Source: an uncultured Saprospiraceae bacterium (lineage in GTDB: Bacteria > Bacteroidota > Bacteroidia > Chitinophagales > Saprospiraceae). Taken from it: a stretch of DNA of 37,392 nt. Of this stretch, positions 8,146 to 16,258 are shown piece after piece (position 1 is the stretch's first letter; every line of letters begins with the position of its first letter). Under the pieces are notes generated by a model. The model saw only the letters and a program-made list of their open reading frames with translations, ran no database searches and was not told the DNA's origin. The stretch is taken from positions 1-37,392 of the forward strand of contig CALFUK010000032.1 in the NCBI GenBank assembly GCA_937929945.1. Reading direction: 5' to 3'. The translations under genes and the position numbers were made by a program.

Positions 8146-9105
8146 ATGAAAAACTACATCACATCATTTCTCGTAGTTTCTTTAGCAATCATGCTGACAA
8201 ATACCCATCTGACAGGCCAGTTCGGTAGTTTGACCTTAGTATCTCCTGATAGTTTTGAAGATCTATATCCTCTACTACCTTCGACAGAATATACGATTGT
8301 ATTGAAATATGATGCATTCAGGACGCCTGGTGCTGACAATATAGATTCCAGTACGATAGACCTGACAGTCATCCCTGCTGGCGGTATTGTCCTTACCTCT
8401 GGGCCCACCTTAGCTGAAGATGGATGCACCATTAATACCTCATTCAGACCACTCGTCGACGATGTACAGTTATTAATATGCGCTGATGATGATAACCCTT
8501 TCACTTTTGGAAGCAAAGCCATCTACCGGACGGGAGCGCTGACTGTACCTGTGGAATTTTCCAAAGTATCAGGAAGCCAATCTAACAAAGAAGTAAAAAT
8601 CAATTGGAGCACCGCCATTGAGGTAGGAAATGAGAGCTTCGTCGTCGAGCGAGCGTTTGATGATAGCAGCTGGGAAGCTGTAGGTACTGTGGCAGGAGCT
8701 GGTAATAGCATCAGAACTTTAGACTACTCCTTAAGTGATCTGAATCCTGTCAGCGGCATCAACTTTTACCGCGTCAAGCAAGTTGATTTTAATGGAGACT
8801 TCGATTACAGCGAAACGATCAAAGTAGTCTACTACTCTGAAAAGGATATCGAACTGACACCGAATCCAGCATCAGTCGCTGGAGCTGACACGCCTATGAT
8901 GTATGTATACTCTGAGCTGGAGTCTACTGCTACAATCTCCGTGTACAATGTAGCGGGCAAGCAAATCAGCTCTCAAAATCAACAAATACAAGTGGGACAA
9001 AATCGCTTCCACATCCCAACGACTAAACTGAATAAGGGCATCTATATGGTCAGACTGAATATCGGCGACCATCAGTCCACGCACAAACTTTATATCCAAG
9101 ACTAA
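8146..9105 (+). CDS. secreted protein with T9SS type A sorting domain
   Basis: 319-residue exported protein. A Sec signal peptide ends near LTGQ (residue 25). Residues about 26-135 are an unrecognised beta-rich domain. Residues ~140-228 are the FN3-like module common before T9SS tails (INWSTAIEVGNESFVVERA, FYRVKQVDFNGDFDYSE). The last ~85 residues are a type A sorting domain (LTPNPAS, ATISVYNVAGKQI, KGIYMVRL, THKLYIQD), which directs outer-membrane passage by the type IX secretion system and cell-surface attachment. The gene is monocistronic with a good terminator just downstream. The function of the N-terminal domain is unknown. Confidence 0.88.
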   Translation: MKNYITSFLVVSLAIMLTNTHLTGQFGSLTLVSPDSFEDLYPLLPSTEYTIVLKYDAFRTPGADNIDSSTIDLTVIPAGGIVLTSGPTLAEDGCTINTSFRPLVDDVQLLICADDDNPFTFGSKAIYRTGALTVPVEFSKVSGSQSNKEVKINWSTAIEVGNESFVVERAFDDSSWEAVGTVAGAGNSIRTLDYSLSDLNPVSGINFYRVKQVDFNGDFDYSETIKVVYYSEKDIELTPNPASVAGADTPMMYVYSELESTATISVYNVAGKQISSQNQQIQVGQNRFHIPTTKLNKGIYMVRLNIGDHQSTHKLYIQD

Positions 9106-9148
9106 AGCAGTCTAAAGACATAGATTATATTATTTTTAATAGGACAAA

Positions 9149-9177
9149 AGCTGATCTGAGAAGATCGGCTTTTTTTT
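9149..9177 (+). terminator. rho-independent terminator after the T9SS protein
   Basis: Stem AGCTGATCT (9149-9157) / AGATCGGCT (9162-9170), nine pairs with one G-T, loop GAGA, followed by eight T counting the last stem base. Confidence 0.9.
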
Positions 9178-9220
9178 ATGCCTTTTCCACATCCGACTTT
9201 ATGACAGCTGTCCCCCAGCC

Positions 9221-10171
9221 TTAGTCTTCACCTTCACTGCCAATTGCCGCTCTGATATTATCCTTGAGCTTTTGATATCCAGCTCTTCTCACCGCTGATC
9301 CAGCAAAGAGAGACTCAAAATCTGGCTCCTCTAAGACCTGCCAGTCCTGCTTCGTCTTCTGCATCAACTCCGCTGCGGGCATAAATTTGGGCTCCACATG
9401 ATTCGTCGAAAAGCGATTCCAAGGGCAGACCTGCTGGCAGATATCGCATCCAAACATCCAGCCTTCCAGCTGCTCTTGGTGCTCCTCAGGCATATTCTCT
9501 TTCAGCTCTATCGTCAGATAGGATATGCACTTCGCAGCATCCAGCATATAGCCTGCTGGTGTGATCGCATCAGTAGGACAGGCATCGATGCAGCGGGTGC
9601 AGCTGCCACAGTGATCAGTCGCTTCAGCCACTTCGTCTTCATATTCTAAATCACTGATCAGCTCCGCCAGAAAAAAATAAGAGCCCTGACGCTTACTGAT
9701 CATCAGTGTGTGCTTACCCACCCATCCCAGACCGGCGCGCCTGGCCCAGTCTCGCTCCATGATGGGAGCTGAGTCCACGAAGCCTCTGCCATGTACCTCT
9801 CCGACTTCCTCTCTGATCCATTCTAATAGCAGCTGGAGCTTCTTGCGGATGAGCTTGTGGTAGTCCTTGCCATAGGCGTACATGGATATCTTGGGCGCAT
9901 CTGCCGCTTGTTCTGCTTGGTCATTATAGTAGTTATAGCTGAGGGATATCACTGACTTAGCCCCGTCGACCAGTTTACGCGGATCCACTCTCAGGTCAAA
10001 ATGATTCTCCATGTAGCTCATCTGAGCCTGGCGCCCTTGACTAAGCCATGCCTCCAGGCGCTTTGCCTCAGGCTCCATCAGCTCTGCTTTAGCAATGCTC
10101 AGATCTAAAAAGCCAAGCTGCTCCACCGCATAGGTCTGTATCTGCCTCCACTGCTGAGCGTTGATTTTCAC
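9221..10171 (-). CDS. queG: epoxyqueuosine reductase
   Basis: Reduces epoxyqueuosine to queuosine in tRNA, using cobalamin and two [4Fe-4S] clusters. It is 316 residues, typical of the shorter QueG form. Seen in sequence: the conserved GFVDSAPIMERDWARRAGLGW at residues 130-150, which includes the proposed catalytic Asp133; ferredoxin-type Cys clusters CGSCTRCIDACP (C188, C191, C194, C198) and GCDICQQVCP (C242, C245, C249); and C215. It begins 15 bases after the pcrA stop, so it is probably the second gene of that operon; pairing with a helicase has no obvious functional logic. Confidence 0.95.
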   Translation of the reverse strand: MKINAQQWRQIQTYAVEQLGFLDLSIAKAELMEPEAKRLEAWLSQGRQAQMSYMENHFDLRVDPRKLVDGAKSVISLSYNYYNDQAEQAADAPKISMYAYGKDYHKLIRKKLQLLLEWIREEVGEVHGRGFVDSAPIMERDWARRAGLGWVGKHTLMISKRQGSYFFLAELISDLEYEDEVAEATDHCGSCTRCIDACPTDAITPAGYMLDAAKCISYLTIELKENMPEEHQEQLEGWMFGCDICQQVCPWNRFSTNHVEPKFMPAAELMQKTKQDWQVLEEPDFESLFAGSAVRRAGYQKLKDNIRAAIGSEGED

Positions 10172-10186
10172 CTGATCTGTTTTTAC

Positions 10187-12454
10187 TTAGTCTAAGATTT
10201 GCAATTTAGCGTACTGCAACATGATCCGCTTCTGGGAGTTGACACTCACCTGAGGGAATTCTATCGTAGCCACTCGCCGTTCATCGATGTCTACCACCTT
10301 ACCCTCGCCAAACTTAAGGTGCATCACCCGCATGCCAGCTTCGATCTTCGCAGGATCATCAGGTCGAAAGTTCTTATGATCTACATCTACTTTGGATAGC
10401 TGCTTCATGCGCGACGGCTGAAAATTACCCAAGACCTTTGGCTCTCCAAAGTCCAGCTTTTTCTTCAGCGGAATCATAGAGTCCAGGTTCTCTGGCGGGA
10501 TCTCTTCTAAGAAGCGACTCGGATCATTGAAGCGCATCTGCCCGTACTGATAGCGGCTATTAGCATATGTCAGGGTGAGGTGCTCTTCTGCCCGAGTGAT
10601 GGCCACGTAGAAGAGTCGGCGCTCCTCATCGATCTGATCTGGTGATGACAGGGCCATGTAAGACGGAAAGAGATTCTCCTCCAGTCCGACGACAAATACG
10701 GACTTAAACTCCAGTCCCTTAGCAGCATGAGTGGACATCAGCGTCACCACATCCGTATTCTCAGGGTCATTGGCATCAAAGTCCGTGATCAGAGCAATGC
10801 TCTGTAGATATGCCGTCAGTGACTTATCCAGCGGATTCTCCTCGTCCAGAATCTCATCATTCTCCACGAATTCTTTGACGCCATCTAAGAGCGAATTAAT
10901 ATTCTCCAAGCGATTTAGCCCTTCCATGGTATTGTCAGCTTTGAGCAGTGCTGTCACCCCTGACTTCTTCGCTATGAATAGACTGAGGTCATAGGCATTA
11001 GCTCCTTCAGCGGCTTTCTTTCTGAAGGTAGCGACTAGTGCAGCGAACTCTGCCAACAGAGAGGTCGCTCGCTTACTCAGCTGCACATTAGGGATGCTCT
11101 GCCACAGGCTTACCTCATTATCATTGGCGAAGGCGATCATCTTATCCACCGTGGATTTTCCGATGCCCCGCTTTGGGTAGTTGATCACACGCTTCAGCGC
11201 TTCGTCATCCTGTGGATTGATGGTGAGCCGCATGTAGGCCAAGATGTCCTTGATCTCTTTCCTTTGGTAGAATGATAGGCCTCCGTATATCCGGTAGTTG
11301 ATGTTTTGTCTTCTCAGGTATTCTTCAAATATCCTGGACTGACCATTGGTGCGGTATAGGATGGCGATGTCTTGATTTGCCAGATTATGCCGGTGCTTCT
11401 GCTCGATGATCATATCAGCCACTCGCTTCCCTTCTTCGGTATCGGAGAGCGTCTTGATGAGTTTGATCTTGTCCTCTCCCACTCGATCGGTCCAAATCTT
11501 TTTCTCGATCTGGCGCTGGTTATAGCTGATCACTCCATTAGCTGCCTCCACGATGTGGTGAGTGGAGCGGTAGTTTTGCTCCAGCTTGAAGGTCTTGAGA
11601 TCTGGATAGTCAGTCTCAAACTGCAGGATGTTCTCTATCGTAGCGCCTCTAAAGGAATAGATACTCTGCGCATCATCTCCTACGATGCAGATGTTATGAG
11701 CGCTACCTTTATAATTCACGAATTGCTTGAGGATCTGGTATTGCAGGAAGTTAGTATCCTGAAACTCATCCACCAGCACATACTGAAACTGTCGCTGGTA
11801 TTTATCTCTGACATTGTCTGGATTCTCATAGAGCAGCCTGAACATCTGCAGCAGTAAGTCATCGAAATCCATCGCGCCCGCACGCTTGCATCGATCGACG
11901 TACTTCTCGTAAATCTTAAAAGTCATCGGACGCCGATTCATGCGGTCATAGGCCATCATGTCTTCATTCTTGACGTAGGCCTTGGGCGTGATCAGATTAC
12001 TTTTGGAGGCTGATATTCTGGCCTTTACGGCATTCGGAGAGTACACCTTCTTATCCAGATCCATGGACTTGATGATCTCCGTCACCAGGCTTTTCGTATC
12101 ATCCGTATCGTAGATCGTAAAATCATTCGGATAGCCGATCTTATGCGCTTCGACACGCAGTATCCTGGCAAAAAGCGAGTGAAATGTGCCTGCCCATACC
12201 TTTCTGGCGCCAGAGCCGACGACCTTTTCGATCCGCGCCTTCATCTCACGTGCTGCCTTATTCGTAAAGGTCAAGGATAGTATCTGCCATGGCGCTACAC
12301 CCTCATTGATCATATGCGCGATCTTATAGGTGAGCACTCTTGTCTTACCCGATCCAGGTCCTGCTATGACCATCACTGGACCATCCATCTGGACCACGGC
12401 CTGCCGTTGTATGTCATTGAGTTCGTTAAGATAAGAATGGGCTACTTCCTGCAT
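10187..12454 (-). CDS. pcrA: UvrD/PcrA-type superfamily 1 DNA helicase
   Basis: ATP-dependent 3'-5' DNA helicase acting in nucleotide excision repair and recombination control. It is 755 residues, as expected. Motifs in order: Q-motif region LNDIQRQAV (~12-20), Walker A AGPGSGKT (31-38), LSLTFTNKAAREMK, VDEFQDTN (Walker B), GDDAQSIYSFRGA, EQNYRS, STHAAKGLEFKSVFVVGLEE and VAITRAEEHL. The C-terminal ~100 residues hold the PcrA-type tail with a MRVMHLKFGEGKVVDI Tudor-like segment that can bind RNA polymerase. A perfect -7 element (TATATTTG, 12499-12492 reverse) lies 38 bases upstream. queG follows after 15 bases. Confidence 0.96.
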   Translation of the reverse strand: MQEVAHSYLNELNDIQRQAVVQMDGPVMVIAGPGSGKTRVLTYKIAHMINEGVAPWQILSLTFTNKAAREMKARIEKVVGSGARKVWAGTFHSLFARILRVEAHKIGYPNDFTIYDTDDTKSLVTEIIKSMDLDKKVYSPNAVKARISASKSNLITPKAYVKNEDMMAYDRMNRRPMTFKIYEKYVDRCKRAGAMDFDDLLLQMFRLLYENPDNVRDKYQRQFQYVLVDEFQDTNFLQYQILKQFVNYKGSAHNICIVGDDAQSIYSFRGATIENILQFETDYPDLKTFKLEQNYRSTHHIVEAANGVISYNQRQIEKKIWTDRVGEDKIKLIKTLSDTEEGKRVADMIIEQKHRHNLANQDIAILYRTNGQSRIFEEYLRRQNINYRIYGGLSFYQRKEIKDILAYMRLTINPQDDEALKRVINYPKRGIGKSTVDKMIAFANDNEVSLWQSIPNVQLSKRATSLLAEFAALVATFRKKAAEGANAYDLSLFIAKKSGVTALLKADNTMEGLNRLENINSLLDGVKEFVENDEILDEENPLDKSLTAYLQSIALITDFDANDPENTDVVTLMSTHAAKGLEFKSVFVVGLEENLFPSYMALSSPDQIDEERRLFYVAITRAEEHLTLTYANSRYQYGQMRFNDPSRFLEEIPPENLDSMIPLKKKLDFGEPKVLGNFQPSRMKQLSKVDVDHKNFRPDDPAKIEAGMRVMHLKFGEGKVVDIDERRVATIEFPQVSVNSQKRIMLQYAKLQILD

Positions 12455-12491
12455 AAGTGAGCTTTGCTGTTAGATCATATAGATAAAAAAA

Positions 12492-12499
12492 CAAATATA
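12492..12499 (-). promoter_or_regulatory. candidate -7 promoter element of pcrA
   Basis: CAAATATA on the plus strand, which is TATATTTG on the minus strand: a full match to the Bacteroidota TAnnTTTG element, 38 bases before the pcrA start. No TTG at the expected -33 spacing was found, so support is partial. Confidence 0.4.
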
Positions 12500-12535
12500 A
12501 GATAATCATTGGTGGGAGGTGGCTGCAGATTCAAT

Positions 12536-12564
12536 TTGCATCTAAGCATCTTGCACTATATTTG
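12536..12564 (+). promoter_or_regulatory. Bacteroidota-type promoter of the CPBP protease gene
   Basis: TTG at 12536-12538 and TATATTTG at 12557-12564 with an 18-base spacer match the -33 TTG / -7 TAnnTTTG consensus. It implies transcription starting near 12570, which argues for translation from ATG 12606 rather than from TTG 12573. Confidence 0.65.
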
Positions 12565-12605
12565 CTGACCGTTTGATTCATACATGTTTCTATTATTTTA
12601 ACAAT

Positions 12606-13403
12606 ATGCCAGAATCCTTTTCCACCTTATTAGGCGACTTCTATACCTTTCTGCAATATCCCAGAAGAGACATCATCAGAGAGCGAATGAGTTTCAGCCG
12701 CTTTGGGCAGATCGTAGGCTTACATTACCTGATCCTGATCCCTGTGATGGTCATCATGAGTGTCTTGAGCGGGCTCATTGGTTTAGAAGACTTAGACCAC
12801 AGCATCGACGATCTGATGGCCGATAGTTCTATGCTTTGGTTCGCTTTTCTGCTCGTCATTGCCGCGCCTGTCTTAGAGGAGTTATTATTTCGCTTTCCGC
12901 TGCGCTATCGGCGCGGCTCCATTTTTATTTTGATTTTCATTGCTACCGTTTTTAGCTATTACATTGGTTCAGCCCAGCTTCCGCCCATGCATGAACTCCT
13001 TCCTGCGGAGAGTGTATCAGAGATGGAACAGATGGGCAGTGACATCAGTGTATCAGCTTTACTACTGGCATTCATGACCTTTTCATTGGGAGCTTTCATC
13101 TTACTCCTACTAAGCTTCTCGAAAAGCCTGCTGGCTCAGAGCAGTGGCTATATCAGAGCGATCTATCCACATATCTTCTTCTTGACAGCCATGATCTTCG
13201 GCTTCGTCCACATCTCTAATTTTTCGGGTGATGTGCAGTGGTATGCCATTCCCATTCTGGTATTGCCACAGGCTAGCATGGGCCTCTTGCTTGGCTACAT
13301 CCGCCTACGCTATGGCATGCTTTCTAATATACTGCTGCATGCCGTGAATAATTTTGTTCCTGCTGTGTTGTTGATTGGGAGTCAAGCAGCGACAAGTATC
13401 TAA
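12606..13403 (+). CDS. CPBP (CAAX) family intramembrane metalloprotease
   Basis: Integral membrane protein of 265 residues from ATG 12606. An upstream TTG at 12573 would add 11 residues but lies almost on the predicted transcription start, and the ATG is preceded by a typical A/T-rich leader. Abi/CPBP motifs are present in order: EELLFR (motif 1, with the catalytic Glu pair and Arg), FGFVHISNF (motif 2 His), and HAVNNFV (motif 3 His and Asn). Six to eight hydrophobic helices surround them. Bacterial members include bacteriocin-immunity and signalling proteases; no target can be inferred from the neighbours, which are divergent pcrA and the convergent DUF2855 gene. Confidence 0.9.
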   Translation: MPESFSTLLGDFYTFLQYPRRDIIRERMSFSRFGQIVGLHYLILIPVMVIMSVLSGLIGLEDLDHSIDDLMADSSMLWFAFLLVIAAPVLEELLFRFPLRYRRGSIFILIFIATVFSYYIGSAQLPPMHELLPAESVSEMEQMGSDISVSALLLAFMTFSLGAFILLLLSFSKSLLAQSSGYIRAIYPHIFFLTAMIFGFVHISNFSGDVQWYAIPILVLPQASMGLLLGYIRLRYGMLSNILLHAVNNFVPAVLLIGSQAATSI

Positions 13404-13480
13404 TAGTGGCAGACGGGATTTCTTAGATAGAGCAGGATAGTCAACCGAAACACCTTACTCTAAGAATGCTGTATTCACCA

Positions 13481-14572
13481 TCACATCTGCACGATAAGGC
13501 CTACGTCAGCAGCTATTTTGCCATGGCAGACATCCTCATGAATGGCGGCAAGGCCATCGAGGCCATCAATGATCTGGTAACTCAGCCATTTACTGGTGGT
13601 GGCAGCACTATTCTTTAGAAAGTCTCCGGTCTTTTCTTGGAATCCTGCGGAGCCCCACTCTTTCATTCTACGCTGCATGTGGCTAGGTGCGAAGAAGAAT
13701 TCACTACGCTGGCTCAGCATCTCGTCTTTGCCACCAGCGTTTCCCCAGTGGGTAATGCCCACATTGATGCAGTATTTCATATGATCACCTAAAGAGGTGT
13801 AGAGGCTTTTTAGGACCTCTGCATTGCCTGACATATCGACGATGACGGTGTCCGTCGTCGCATCTAGCTGATCAAGCTGATCATAGGTCACAGTCTCCTC
13901 ATACAGGCCAGTAGCGATGACCATATCCGCATTACGAGCTGAGGTGACGCCTACTACCTTGGGAGCCTCAGGATCAGCGTGCAGTGCATAGGCTAGGCCC
14001 AGGCTGGTCTTGCTGGAGGCGCTCAAGATGATGACACGCTCTGCGCCATACCAGCTCTTATCCTGCAGCGCATCCCACAGGCAAAAAGATGTCATGTGCA
14101 GCGGCCACAGCAGCATGCGGGAGTTATCCATGGCTTGATCATAGCCTGGCTCAGCAGCGACTCTTCTATACAGATTATAACCAGCAGGAAGTGCTGATCG
14201 ATGAGTCGAGCCATCCACTAAGCGGTGGGCAGCTACTGCTGTCGGTCTCATCACTAAGTGAGTCGCAGGAGGAAAATAGCCAAACAGGCGATCGCCCACA
14301 GGTACATCAGCTACATTGGATCGCACCACATCCGCAAAGCCCCAGACAGGGATTACGCCCATGCCCTCACTCTGATCAGCTACTGCAGGAAAGAACTTCC
14401 AATAGCCGATCATATCCCCCGCCACAGCATAGGTCACATTATTAGAGGTATAGGCGAATCGATCTATCTTGACGACGATCTCATCATCTCCGATCTGTAT
14501 CTCAGCGGCCGCTGGAGTATCGACAATTCTGCCAGCTGTAAACTTCTTTTGATTCACTTGAAATTGAGCCAT
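13481..14572 (-). CDS. DUF2855 family protein
   Basis: 363-residue cytoplasmic protein of the uncharacterised DUF2855 family. It looks like a divergent medium-chain dehydrogenase/reductase: an N-terminal GroES-like part (VKIDRFAYTSNNVTYAVAGDMIGYWKFFP written in pieces across residues ~33-62, then VPVWGFADVV and GDRLFGYFPPATHLVM) and a nucleotide-binding-like part around 180-260 (RVIILSASSKTSLGLAYAL, VIVDMSGNAEV). The glycine-rich loop is replaced by SASSKTSLG and zinc ligands are not evident. Second gene after a flavoprotein, 48 bases away on the same strand, so the two likely act together. Substrate unknown. Confidence 0.82.
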   Translation of the reverse strand: MAQFQVNQKKFTAGRIVDTPAAAEIQIGDDEIVVKIDRFAYTSNNVTYAVAGDMIGYWKFFPAVADQSEGMGVIPVWGFADVVRSNVADVPVGDRLFGYFPPATHLVMRPTAVAAHRLVDGSTHRSALPAGYNLYRRVAAEPGYDQAMDNSRMLLWPLHMTSFCLWDALQDKSWYGAERVIILSASSKTSLGLAYALHADPEAPKVVGVTSARNADMVIATGLYEETVTYDQLDQLDATTDTVIVDMSGNAEVLKSLYTSLGDHMKYCINVGITHWGNAGGKDEMLSQRSEFFFAPSHMQRRMKEWGSAGFQEKTGDFLKNSAATTSKWLSYQIIDGLDGLAAIHEDVCHGKIAADVGLIVQM

Positions 14573-14620
14573 TGCTTGTGTGGTTTTACGTTTTATTGAA
14601 ATTTATCTTCTCTCTATTTT

Positions 14621-16018
14621 TTATCCTAATTCAGCCATGAACTGCTGTAGCTTCATCATCGCCGGCATAGCATTGGTGCGCAGACGCAGCAGGATGTCTT
14701 GCTTTTCCTGGTCTTCTTTGGATACTTGGGATACCATCTTGCTAAAGCCATCGAGCCGGTTTCCTTTGAGCCAGCTACGCATCTCTTTATCTTGGTTCCA
14801 GTTGTACTGATTGGTCATGAAGATAGCCAGCATCCTGATCCAGTCCGTATCATGATTCGGAAGGGGTACGACTTGGCAGATTTGGTTTTTCTTTTTGTCA
14901 TCATCTCCATAGGCGGCTTCTACGTGAGCGATCAGCGCAGCGCTGAATACAGGTTGGTAAGACCGCACCGTCTGTGGAGTGATGAGCTCTCCCTGAAAGA
15001 TGGGCTTCATCTCCAGATTAGTGATGGCACTGGCAGAACAATCTACATGTACATGGTCCATGGAGGTCGGTACAGTACCCTGATCCAGGATGATCTGATC
15101 TGGCTCAATGCTTGTCACACGCCCCATTCTGATGACCCTTTTAATTCTACGCAGCTCGGCCAGTTCTGGCTGGCTGATGGTGGCGCCGTGAAACATCTTT
15201 GGCCTGACGCTTTGATCAATGCGGACCAAAACGCCTTTGTCTTCCAGCTTATCAAATAAGTCAGTGATCGACTCTGCCTCAGCAATCGCCTCAAACTGTG
15301 CCGCCTGAGCACCGATGGTGTATTTAAAAAATTCTTCCGTGGGCTGCGTATTCTGCCTGTCCAGCAGCCAGGCATCACGGGACATGATCCAGGTGATCTT
15401 ATCAGGATCTACCCCATTCTCCAATAACCAGAGACAGGCATCGATTCCTGTCTTCCCACCTCCTATGATGACGAAGCCCGCAGGGGGACTCGCTATTTTG
15501 GGAAGATCATTGAGCGGCATAAACTGGACATCTGGCGCTATGCTGAAGTTAGGTGTATGCGTGGATGGTACAGTGGTCTTGAGATAGGTTGCGTCTATGG
15601 TTTTCTTCTTTACTGTGACCTGATGCTGCTGCCCTGTCAGCATGGAGACGAAGATGCCATCACCCTGATATTCACACATGGGGAAATACTGCACCCGACC
15701 CGAGGGCAAAAATCGATGCCGCATCACACTGTCAAAATAAGCGCTTACCTCAGCTCCTGAAGCCAGATCATTCAGACCTTTGTTTAGCCCCACTTCATCT
15801 TTCAGCCCTTTGCTGAGCTCCACGGAACTGACGCCGTAAAATGCCGACGGCTGGTGCAGGGTCACGAACGGATAAGCCACATTCCAGTGCCCGCCAGGCT
15901 TCTGGTATTTATCTACGATGATCATGGTAGCATCCGTCTCCTCCAGCAAAACATCTGCGAAGGCCATGCCTACAGCACCACTGCCCACGATTAAATAATC
16001 TGATTCTAAGGAAATCAT
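14621..16018 (-). CDS. FAD/NAD(P)-dependent oxidoreductase, monooxygenase-like
   Basis: 465-residue two-dinucleotide-fold flavoprotein. The FAD site GSGAVG spans residues 12-17 with the following acidic strand end (VDKYQKPGGHWN). The segment PGGHWNVAYPFVTLHQPSAF at 41-60 resembles class B flavin monooxygenases. The second Rossmann motif is IIGGGKTGIDACLWLLENG from 184 (GGGKTG 186-191), for NAD(P)H. The FxGxxxH fingerprint of flavin-containing and Baeyer-Villiger monooxygenases is not seen between the two folds, so true monooxygenase activity is uncertain. Cotranscribed with the DUF2855 gene downstream. Confidence 0.82.
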   Translation of the reverse strand: MISLESDYLIVGSGAVGMAFADVLLEETDATMIIVDKYQKPGGHWNVAYPFVTLHQPSAFYGVSSVELSKGLKDEVGLNKGLNDLASGAEVSAYFDSVMRHRFLPSGRVQYFPMCEYQGDGIFVSMLTGQQHQVTVKKKTIDATYLKTTVPSTHTPNFSIAPDVQFMPLNDLPKIASPPAGFVIIGGGKTGIDACLWLLENGVDPDKITWIMSRDAWLLDRQNTQPTEEFFKYTIGAQAAQFEAIAEAESITDLFDKLEDKGVLVRIDQSVRPKMFHGATISQPELAELRRIKRVIRMGRVTSIEPDQIILDQGTVPTSMDHVHVDCSASAITNLEMKPIFQGELITPQTVRSYQPVFSAALIAHVEAAYGDDDKKKNQICQVVPLPNHDTDWIRMLAIFMTNQYNWNQDKEMRSWLKGNRLDGFSKMVSQVSKEDQEKQDILLRLRTNAMPAMMKLQQFMAELG

Positions 16019-16258
16019 ATATTTATTATTCTTTATATTTTAAGCGGAAAATTAAAGCGCAGACCTAAGGTAATTGAATCCAAGAATAAAACAACAAGGA
16101 TCAGCTAGAGATACGAAGCTTCTATTTCTACTGCAGAGTAGTTCTCATAGCTTAAGTAAACAAATTCTGGTCTTTACAGAGACACCACGCTAAGTTGTTT
16201 GGAGCTATTTTTTTTAATCAAGATGAGCCTTAAGACGTCTGATGCTCCACCTCAGGAC

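Noticed and set aside
11372-11857. 161-residue plus-strand ORF inside pcrA.
   Set aside because: It lies wholly antisense to the conserved helicase motifs, and its translation resembles no family.
14089-14599. Long plus-strand ORFs opposite the DUF2855 and flavoprotein genes.
   Set aside because: They are antisense shadows; the minus-strand frames have recognisable domains and the plus frames do not.
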